A stretch of DNA of 64,000 nt from Chromatiaceae bacterium (GTDB lineage Bacteria; Pseudomonadota; Gammaproteobacteria; Chromatiales; Chromatiaceae): contig JAJDNF010000033.1 in NCBI GenBank assembly GCA_022340805.1, positions 62,001-126,000 of the forward strand. The letters run 5' to 3'. The stretch's first letter is position 1. Each line of letters starts with the position of its first letter. A program made the translations under genes and the position numbers. The notes below the pieces were generated by a model. That model did no database searches and had not been told where the DNA came from. It was given only the letters and a program-made list of their open reading frames with translations. This document shows, in pieces, positions 16,139 through 22,966 of this stretch.

Positions 16139-17208
16139 AGGCACAGCCGATCAAACCGCAACCGGTACCGCCACGCATCTCGGTGCCCAAACACCCGGTG
16201 TGGCCCAGTCTCGGCGCGGCAGAAAAGCAGGCGTTGAAGCAGCGCATCAGGGACCTGCTGCACGCCCAGAACGCGGTGCTTGTGGCCCACTACTACGTCG
16301 ATGGTGATCTGCAGGAACTGGCCGAGGAAACCGGTGGCTGCGTCGCAGACTCGCTGGAGATGGCGCGCTATGGCACCACCGCGGACGCCGAGACTCTGGT
16401 CGTCTGCGGTGTCCGCTTCATGGGCGAGACGGCCAAGATCCTGAACCCGGAAAAGCGCGTGCTGATGCCTGACCTGGGCGCCACCTGCTCGCTCGACGAG
16501 GGCTGCCCAGCGGATCTGTTCAGCGACTTCTGCGATGTCCACCCGGACCGGACCGTCGTGGTGTATGCGAACACCAGCGCCGCGGTCAAGGCACGCGCCG
16601 ACTGGATGGTGACCTCCGGCATCGCACTGCCGATCGTCAGGCACCTGCATGCGCGTGGCGAAAAGATCCTCTGGGCGCCGGACAAATACCTGGGCCAGTA
16701 CGTGCAGCAGCAAACCGGTGCCGATATGCTACTTTGGGAAGGTAGCTGCGTGGTACACGAGGAATTCAAGGGCTTCGCGCTGCAACGCCTGAAGCGCCTG
16801 CATCCCGGTGCCGCGGTCCTGGTGCACCCCGAGTCGCCGCAGGATGTGCTGCAGCAGGCGGACGTGGTCGGCTCGACGACCGCGTTGATCAAGGCCGTCG
16901 CGCTGCTGCCGAACGAAGAGTTTATTGTCGCCACGGACGACGGCATCTTCTGGAAGATGCACCAGCTGGCACCGGGCAAGCGACTGATCTCGGCGCCGAC
17001 CGCGGGCGCCGGTGCAACCTGCGAGTCCTGTGCGCACTGCCCGTGGATGGCGATGAACGCGCTGCAAAATCTCGAACAGGTGCTGATCAGCGGCGCCAAC
17101 GAGATCACGGTCGAGCCGGGCATACGCGACAAGGCGGTCAAATCGATCCAGCGCATGTTGGATTTCGCCGCCGAACACGACATCAGTGGCGCACTGCCGC
17201 GCCAATAA
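16135..17208 (+). CDS. nadA: Quinolinate synthase NadA
   Basis: 357 aa, usual length for bacterial NadA. It condenses iminoaspartate with dihydroxyacetone phosphate to give quinolinate, the first committed NAD precursor. The three cluster-binding cysteines are recognisable in [20 protein letters not shown] and [10 protein letters not shown]. The [17 protein letters not shown] region is also typical. It overlaps nrtR by ATGA and is followed after 9 nt by pap, so all three are probably one operon. Confidence 0.97.
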   Translation: MKAQPIKPQPVPPRISVPKHPVWPSLGAAEKQALKQRIRDLLHAQNAVLVAHYYVDGDLQELAEETGGCVADSLEMARYGTTADAETLVVCGVRFMGETAKILNPEKRVLMPDLGATCSLDEGCPADLFSDFCDVHPDRTVVVYANTSAAVKARADWMVTSGIALPIVRHLHARGEKILWAPDKYLGQYVQQQTGADMLLWEGSCVVHEEFKGFALQRLKRLHPGAAVLVHPESPQDVLQQADVVGSTTALIKAVALLPNEEFIVATDDGIFWKMHQLAPGKRLISAPTAGAGATCESCAHCPWMAMNALQNLEQVLISGANEITVEPGIRDKAVKSIQRMLDFAAEHDISGALPRQ

Positions 17209-17217
17209 GGAGTCCGC

Positions 17218-18729
17218 ATGTTTGCCACTGCAAAGCTCGGCCGGAAACTGAGCAAGGAGGCCTACAAGGCCGAAGTGGGTGACCTGCGCACGCAGTTGCT
17301 GGAGACGCAGATCGGGTTGCGCGAACACAATATCCCCGTATACCTGATCATCGCCGGTATGGAAGGCGCCGGCAAAGGCGATGTGGTCAACTCGCTCGAC
17401 GAATGGCTGGATGCGCGCGGCGTCAATGTCTACGCATTCTGGGACGAGAGCGATGAAGATTCGCGCAGGCCCAGGGCGTGGCGGTTCTGGCGCGCGATGC
17501 CCAAACGCGGCGAGATAGGCGTTTTCTTCGGTGGCTGGTACCTGAAACCGATAGAGCAGCGCTTCTCCGGCGAGTGGGACGACGCCAGGCTGGATCAGTG
17601 CATGCGCGGGATACGTGAACTCGAACGCATGCTGATCAACGATGGCGCGGTGATCGTCAAATGCTGGTATCACTTCTCCGAGGACGACCAGCGCCGCAGG
17701 CTCAAGGCACTGTCACGCAGCGACCGCAGCCGCTGGAAGATGCTGCCGAAAAAATCCAAGTTCAGCGAACAGTACCAGCGCTTCGAGGAGGTCGCAGACC
17801 GGGTCGTGCGCAGTACCGATATCGGGCGTGCGCCGTGGCACATCATCGAAGCCACCGACCCGCGTTACCGCAACATGACCACCGGACGCATCCTGCTGCG
17901 CGAGATGCAGGAGGCCCTGGCCCAGGCCCCGCACGCCGAGCGCCGCCTGGACGACTCCCCGTCCGGTAGCAACGGCGACATGCTGCCGAGCGCGCCCGAG
18001 GCGCGCATCACGCTGCTCGATCGGATCGATCTGAGCCAGACCATCGATCGCCGTGACTACGGCAAGCGACTGCGTGCACTGCAGACCGAACTGAACGAAC
18101 TCGCCTGGCACGCCTATACCGCGAACATCGCGACCGTGCTGGTGTTCGAGGGCGTCGACGCGGCCGGCAAGGGCGGCGCGATCCGGCGCGTGACTGAGGC
18201 CGTGGACAGCCGCTTGCGCGAGGTGATCTCGATCGCCGCGCCGACCGACGAAGAGAAGGCACATCACTATCTGTGGCGGTTCTGGCGGCATACCCCGCGC
18301 GCCGGACGCATGACCGTGTTCGACCGTTCCTGGTATGGCCGGGTACTGGTCGAACGGGTCGAGGGCTTCACGCCGCATGCCGCCTGGGCACGCTCCTACC
18401 TCGAGATCAACGACTTCGAGGAGCAGCTCACCGAGGCCGGCATCGTGGTGCAAAAGTTCTGGCTGCAGATCAGCAAGGAGGAGCAGCTCGCACGCTTCAA
18501 GGCGCGCGAGGATACGCCGTACAAACGGTACAAGATCACCGACGAGGACTGGCGCAACCGCGAAAAATGGGACGAGTACCGCGATGCGGTCAATGAGATG
18601 CTGGCAAGGACCAGCGCGCAACATGCGCCGTGGAACCTGATCGCCGGCAACGACAAGCGCTTCGCCCGCATCGAGGTGTTGGAGATCGTGACCCAGGCGC
18701 TGCGCGACGCGCTTAAGGCTAGTCGCTGA
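17218..18729 (+). CDS. pap: Polyphosphate:AMP phosphotransferase (two-domain PPK2)
   Basis: 503 aa built of two PPK2 domains. Walker A motifs are GMEGAGKGD (about 47) and GVDAAGKGGA (about 312); the second domain also carries FDRSWYGRVLVERVEG, the usual PPK2 lid/Walker B motif, whereas the first has a divergent FFGGWYLKPIEQR. This is the class II PPK2 (PAP) design that phosphorylates AMP to ADP with polyphosphate, the C-terminal half being catalytic. AAGGAG lies six bases before the ATG. Nine bases separate it from nadA. Confidence 0.93.
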   Translation: MFATAKLGRKLSKEAYKAEVGDLRTQLLETQIGLREHNIPVYLIIAGMEGAGKGDVVNSLDEWLDARGVNVYAFWDESDEDSRRPRAWRFWRAMPKRGEIGVFFGGWYLKPIEQRFSGEWDDARLDQCMRGIRELERMLINDGAVIVKCWYHFSEDDQRRRLKALSRSDRSRWKMLPKKSKFSEQYQRFEEVADRVVRSTDIGRAPWHIIEATDPRYRNMTTGRILLREMQEALAQAPHAERRLDDSPSGSNGDMLPSAPEARITLLDRIDLSQTIDRRDYGKRLRALQTELNELAWHAYTANIATVLVFEGVDAAGKGGAIRRVTEAVDSRLREVISIAAPTDEEKAHHYLWRFWRHTPRAGRMTVFDRSWYGRVLVERVEGFTPHAAWARSYLEINDFEEQLTEAGIVVQKFWLQISKEEQLARFKAREDTPYKRYKITDEDWRNREKWDEYRDAVNEMLARTSAQHAPWNLIAGNDKRFARIEVLEIVTQALRDALKASR

Positions 18730-18780
18730 ACGCCGCCTGGTGAGCCACACGCCCGGCCTAGTGCCCGCAATCCGTTGCTG

Positions 18781-19158
18781 ATGGACCAGGCCACGCTGAA
18801 ACTGGTCCACCAGGCCAGCGCGCTGCTGTCGATCTCCGGATTCCTGCTGCGCGGCGGCCTGATGCTCAACGGATCCGCGCTGCTTCGGCAACGCTGGATG
18901 CGCAGCTGGCCACATGCAATCGACACCGCGCTGCTGGTCAGCGGTATCTGGATGGCGCTGAACCTGGGGTTCAATCCCGGCAACAGCCCCTGGCTGACCG
19001 CAAAGCTGGCCGCATTGCTGCTCTACATCATGCTTGGCTTCATCGCGCTGCGCCTGGGCCGGACCCGGCGCATCCGGATCATCGCCCTGGTCAGTGCCAT
19101 CGCCTGCTTCGCGTACATCGTGAAGGTCGCGGTCACGCGTTCAGCGCTGCCGTTCTGA
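18781..19158 (+). CDS. SirB-like small integral membrane protein
   Basis: 125 aa from ATG 18781 (the track opens at TTG 18775). Four hydrophobic helices, with LVHQASALLSISGFLLRGGL near the start and PHAIDTALLVSGIWMAL, match the SirB family. The family name comes from Salmonella virulence work but the biochemical role is unsettled. The 3' end overlaps the convergent cytochrome b gene by 18 nt. Confidence 0.8.
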   Translation: MDQATLKLVHQASALLSISGFLLRGGLMLNGSALLRQRWMRSWPHAIDTALLVSGIWMALNLGFNPGNSPWLTAKLAALLLYIMLGFIALRLGRTRRIRIIALVSAIACFAYIVKVAVTRSALPF

Positions 19159-19812
19159 ATCCTTCGTCTTGCCCAGCTGATCCAGTCTTATCGAGACCTG
19201 TGGCAGTTCCGGCTTCACCAGGCCGTCGCGTTCGATGCTGAAGTAACGCTGCCCGCTGATCATCGCCGAGACATCGGCAGACCTGCCCTTCAGATCCTGC
19301 AGCACCACGCTGTACAGATGGGCCAGCGTCACGATACCGACCAGGTTCGCCAGCCAGCTGTGCACGTGCGGCAGATACAGATGTGCCACCACCGGCATAT
19401 CCGGCATCAGCCAGCCGCTCAGCGCGAGCAGCGCAAGCGTCAGGAACAGCAGCAGATACAGTGGCTTCCACAGCGGGTTGTGGGCGAACCAGCTGGGCAT
19501 GGGGGCCTTGCCCAGTGACAGATAGAACAACAGGCTGGCGCGCATCCCGGCCAGCTCGGAGGCGCGCGGCCACAGGTGCTCCAGGCGCTCTGCTCCACTG
19601 CCGGCGAGGCCCAGGAACAGGCGCAGCGCGAGCGCGAACAGCAGCACGCCGGCGCCAAGATAGTGCACCTCGACGGCCGGCTCGGCCAGGCTGGGCGCAT
19701 TCGCGACCAGCCATCCGCTGCCCAGCAGCAGCAGCGTCGAACCGGCCAGCGACCAATGCGCCAGGCGCAGCCAGCCGCTCCATACCGCTACGCGTCGTAT
19801 CTGTTCAGCCAT
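19141..19812 (-). CDS. Cytochrome b561-like di-haem membrane protein
   Basis: 223 aa, four transmembrane helices. Candidate haem-ligand histidines are in RLAHWSLAG, EVHYLGAG, HVHSWLANL and LAHLYSVV. This pattern fits the cytochrome b561/hydrogenase-type b subunit family, which passes electrons between quinones and a partner protein. No catalytic partner is adjacent; upstream genes on the strand are mobB and the NasT-NasA chimera, suggesting an old molybdoenzyme context. Substrate unknown. Confidence 0.82.
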   Translation of the reverse strand: MAEQIRRVAVWSGWLRLAHWSLAGSTLLLLGSGWLVANAPSLAEPAVEVHYLGAGVLLFALALRLFLGLAGSGAERLEHLWPRASELAGMRASLLFYLSLGKAPMPSWFAHNPLWKPLYLLLFLTLALLALSGWLMPDMPVVAHLYLPHVHSWLANLVGIVTLAHLYSVVLQDLKGRSADVSAMISGQRYFSIERDGLVKPELPQVSIRLDQLGKTKDSERQR

Positions 19813-19898
19813 CGGATCACCCGCCCGGGAAAATAGCGCAAAGGATAACCTGCAGGCCCCGGGACCGGGCCATGATGGTTGTCAATCCGCCGGCCCGG

Positions 19899-20474
19899 TC
19901 AACGCCTCGCGGCGCTCCGATCCGCCGAGGTACGCAGCCAGGCCACGATGAAGTCCGCGACGGCCGCTGGCACGTTCAGCGGCAGGACCGGGAGAGAGAC
20001 TGGATCATCGAGTTCGACGTCGCTGGCAACAGCGATCACATCCGGATCCTCGAGGCACAACAGCGAGGTGCCAGGTTGCGGCCGATGCACCTCGATCTTT
20101 GCCAGGCGCTCGTCGCGGAAGCCCTCGACCAGGACCAGATCGATTGCGGTTGGATCGAGCCTTGCGACCAGATCACCGAGCCGGGGCTCGCTGTGCCCAT
20201 CGCCCTCCTCGATCCAGAAGGTGCGGTGTGGCGAGGCGAGCATCACCTGACGCGCACCGGCCTGGCGCAGCCGGTAGGAGTCCTTGCCCGGCACGTCGAT
20301 ATCGAAATCGTGATGCGAGTGCTTGATCGCGGCACAGCGCACGCCGCGCGCGGCGAGCAGCGGGATCAGGCGGATCAGCAGCGTGGTCTTGCCAGTACCG
20401 GAATTGGCGACAAAACCCAGCATCGGAGGTATGGCGGTATCGAGCACGCGAGGCACCGGTTGCGATTCTGGCAA
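19899..20474 (-). CDS. mobB: Molybdopterin-guanine dinucleotide biosynthesis protein MobB
   Basis: 191 aa with P-loop NSGTGKTTLL, IKHSHHDFDIDVPGKDS (the MobB signature region) and LVEGFRDE. MobB is a GTP-binding helper of MobA in attaching GMP to molybdopterin. Its placement between a nitrate-reductase relic and a b-type cytochrome suggests it once served a molybdoenzyme locus. About 30 extra residues are present at the N-terminus; a later start is possible. Confidence 0.92.
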   Translation of the reverse strand: MPESQPVPRVLDTAIPPMLGFVANSGTGKTTLLIRLIPLLAARGVRCAAIKHSHHDFDIDVPGKDSYRLRQAGARQVMLASPHRTFWIEEGDGHSEPRLGDLVARLDPTAIDLVLVEGFRDERLAKIEVHRPQPGTSLLCLEDPDVIAVASDVELDDPVSLPVLPLNVPAAVADFIVAWLRTSADRSAARR

Positions 20475-20633
20475 CAGGATATCCCGCGCAGCCGCAGCTT
20501 TCAGCAGGTCGCGCCGGCTGGAGGGGGAAAATTCCCGGACGAGCCGCAGATGCGTCCGCTGTGGCAGCCGTAGACGGCCAGCTGCCGGGCCCCGGGCCGC
20601 GTACGGCTGTGAAATCCCGCCGGCGCGACGCCG

Positions 20634-21494
20634 TCAGGCGACCGGCTGCGCCGCTGCATCCGCGATCAGCCGACGCAGTTCCGCGACACAGGAGCCGCAG
20701 TTGGTGCCGGCATGCAGCGCCCTGCCGATGGCCTCCGGCGAATCCAGCCCCTGCTCGCAAATCGCCCGGCGCAAGGTGCCGACACCCACGCTGAAACAGG
20801 CACAGACGATCGCTCCGGCATCCTCCTGGCCGCTCGGCGGCGTGGCCCGCAACAGGCGTGCGCGTTCGCTGTCATCCAGCCGCTGCTTCCTGAACAGCGC
20901 CGCCAGCCAGTCGCGTGGAGGCAGCTCGAAGCCGGGCCCGATGATGATCACTGCATCCAGCCGACCTCCGATTATCCGCGCCGCCCGGTACTGGATCTGG
21001 GTCGAGTCATACAACTCGCGCCATTCCGCCGACGTGTCGCCGGCGTTCAGCTGTTCACGCACGCAGGCGGCCCAGTTGTCTGGTGACAGCTCGCGGTACT
21101 GCACGAAGCGTTCGATCGCGGCGTCCAGGATCGGGCGCACGCGCTTCTGGCTGATGCCGTCGACCACGTACGCACTGACCCCGGCGCGCGTGGCACGCGT
21201 AATGGTTTCGCCGTTGTCGTCCTGGGTGAACATGACGATCGGCCGCGGCGCACTCGACTGCATCGAGCGCAGGCTGTCGAGGGTATCGCGGCTAGGCGAC
21301 TCGATGTCCATGATCACCACGTCTGGATTAGCGGCCCCGACACATTGCACAAGGTTGTCGCGGCTGGAGGCGAAACCCACCACCTCGCAGCCAACCTCGG
21401 CCAGCGACCGCTCGACGGAAGTGCGACGTTCGCTGCTGTCGTCGACGAGCAGCACGCGCAGGCGTTTCGGCTGGGTATCGGTCTCTGGCATCAT
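20634..21494 (-). CDS. Chimera: NasT-like receiver domain fused to C-terminus of assimilatory nitrate reductase
   Basis: 286 aa. Residues about 10-140 form a NasT-type receiver (VLLVDDSSERR, DVVIMDIESPSRDTLD, PIVMFTQDDNGE, AGVSAYVVDGI). The RNA-binding ANTAR domain that should follow is missing. Instead the chain continues as the C-terminal part of an assimilatory nitrate reductase: WRELYDS...RAARI, ELPPRDWLAALF, then a BFD-like [2Fe-2S] domain with CACFSVGVGTL and GTNCGSC (four cysteines intact). The molybdopterin catalytic portion is absent. The simplest reading is an in-frame deletion that joined nasT to nasA, but a genuine two-domain regulator cannot be excluded. Confidence 0.78.
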   Translation of the reverse strand: MMPETDTQPKRLRVLLVDDSSERRTSVERSLAEVGCEVVGFASSRDNLVQCVGAANPDVVIMDIESPSRDTLDSLRSMQSSAPRPIVMFTQDDNGETITRATRAGVSAYVVDGISQKRVRPILDAAIERFVQYRELSPDNWAACVREQLNAGDTSAEWRELYDSTQIQYRAARIIGGRLDAVIIIGPGFELPPRDWLAALFRKQRLDDSERARLLRATPPSGQEDAGAIVCACFSVGVGTLRRAICEQGLDSPEAIGRALHAGTNCGSCVAELRRLIADAAAQPVA

Positions 21495-22106
21495 TGGCTC
21501 GACTACAAATCTGGCCGGGTGCCAGGTGGCACCGGACGCTTCCTCTGGGCTTTGGCAGCGCGGCAGCTCACATCAGCAACCGCGCCGGTTCATCGAAGAG
21601 CATGAAAAAGGCCGCCGAACCAAGATCAATTGGGGCGGCGGCCGGGCCAAGTCTGGCAATATCGACAGAGAGTTAGGAGAAATCACCGCGAAGCGATTTC
21701 GATGAAACCAAAGCACAGGCTGTGCCAATAACATTTTTACCATGCGGTATAGGGATTTACCGAAAGGGAGGCACGCCCCGGCCGCCGCAGCGACGGTGAG
21801 GACGCACCAGGCCCGTCGGCACCGGCCGGCATTCGCACCATTGTTGTGCACATATTCGTCGCGGCGAGACACTAGACCGCCGGTTGTGCCGACCGGCACA
21901 TGGACGGGCGCGCGCCGAACCGCCAGACCCATGTGGACCCCGGTTTGCATCGCGGTCCGGGTTGCAGCTTGTTCCGACGACGCGACTGACGTTTAATCGC
22001 ATCCCTCGCCGCTTTGTTGATGGCCTGGGTGAGGACCAAAACGGTCCGCGGCCAGGCGTCGAAGGACAAACAAAACTTTTTCCGCACCCGCTTGACTAAG
22101 GCTTGC
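21495..22106. other. Intergenic region between the NasT-NasA chimera and the thioredoxin gene
   Basis: About 610 nt. It holds a strong minus-strand hairpin with T-run (21605-21643) upstream of the chimera and, further upstream on that strand, short hairpin-forming stretches (around 21665-21730). Track ORFs here lack ribosome sites and recognisable products. No repeat or mobile element was seen. Confidence 0.4.
21605..21643 (-). terminator. Rho-independent hairpin upstream of the NasT-NasA chimera
   Basis: On the minus strand, GGCCGCCG...CGGCGGCC is an eight-base-pair stem with an inner CCAA/TTGG pairing, followed by TTTTT. No gene lies upstream for it to end, so it may be a leader attenuator for the chimera, as NasT-controlled nitrate genes have. 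That role is inferred. Confidence 0.6.
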
Positions 22107-22580
22107 ATGAACAGACCGCGCCCTCGTCTCTTTTGGATTGTCCTGCTGCTTGCACATCTCGCCGCACCGGCGCTGGCCGAGCCGGTCGATTTCACCCTGA
22201 AAGATCTCGACGGCAGGCCGGTGAGCCTGTCCGATTTCCGCGGCCGCTGGGTGGTCGTGAACTTCTGGGCCTCGTGGTGCAGCCCCTGCGTGCGGGAACT
22301 GCCCGAGTTGGTTAGCTACCAGCGCGCGAACCCCGAGGTACAGGTGATCGGCATCAATTTCGAGGAGACCTCGGCGGAGGAGTCGCGTGCCTTCCTCGAG
22401 CCGCTCAACGTGAACTTTCCAAACCTCAAGATCGGCAATTCACCGCTGGTGCCGTTCGAGCCGCTCGAAGGACTGCCGACAACCGCGATCGTCAGTCCCG
22501 CGGGCGAAATGCTCGAGCGCCACATGGGACCGGTGACCGCGATTCACCTGCAGACCATCGTCGATCGCAATCGGCGCTGA
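22107..22580 (+). CDS. Exported TlpA/ResA-like thioredoxin
   Basis: 157 aa from ATG 22107, which starts a signal peptide (MNRPRPRLFWIVLLLAHLAA...ALA) missing from a correct position in the longer track ORF. The mature part is an AhpC/TSA-Redoxin fold with active site WASWCSPCVRE and cis-proline GLPTTAIV. Such proteins reduce periplasmic disulfides, for example in cytochrome c maturation. It stands alone upstream of the nrd promoter. Confidence 0.88.
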   Translation: MNRPRPRLFWIVLLLAHLAAPALAEPVDFTLKDLDGRPVSLSDFRGRWVVVNFWASWCSPCVRELPELVSYQRANPEVQVIGINFEETSAEESRAFLEPLNVNFPNLKIGNSPLVPFEPLEGLPTTAIVSPAGEMLERHMGPVTAIHLQTIVDRNRR

Positions 22581-22772
22581 ACCGGACCTGGATTACCACT
22601 CCAAAATATTCGTTGTTGCGGATTTTCCGAGGTACCCCGGGTGGGCTCGCGAACCCGATCCCGGGTGAGCGAATGTTGCCGGGCGGTCGTGGCCCGGACC
22701 CGGTCCTGCACCCAAGCCGGAACGATTTTTTAAGTCCCTGAAAGCGTTGGAAAAGCGCGCTTTGTTAGCGTG

Positions 22773-22869
22773 TTACCCACAAAAGACACACAGATTTCAC
22801 ACCGTTTTCCACAGCTTTTATACACAAGATATTGTGGTTGACACCTCGGAGACAGCGTATATATTGTGT
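22773..22869 (+). promoter_or_regulatory. nrdA promoter with DnaA-like boxes and NrdR double box
   Basis: DnaA-box-like sites are TTACCCACA (22773-22781), TTTTCCACA (22805-22813) and TTATACACA (22818-22826, fits TTATNCACA). NrdR box 1 is ACACAAGATATTGTGG (22822-22837) and box 2 AGCGTATATATTGTGT (22854-22869), 32 bp apart. The promoter between them is TTGACA (22838-22843), 16 nt, TATATT (22860-22865). NrdR, loaded with dATP/ATP, is expected to repress by covering both promoter elements; DnaA control is known for E. coli nrdAB. Confidence 0.85.
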
Positions 22870-22966
22870 TCGATGTGGACGTCACGCTGTACGCTGGCAG
22901 CCCCGCTGCCCGATCGCGCAATGCGATCAGTCCACCAAGAATTAAATCACTCCAGGAGGAGCCTCA

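Noticed and set aside
21573-21950. 125-aa minus-strand ORF upstream of the NasT-NasA chimera
   Set aside because: Spans the terminator hairpin, low-complexity, no ribosome site.
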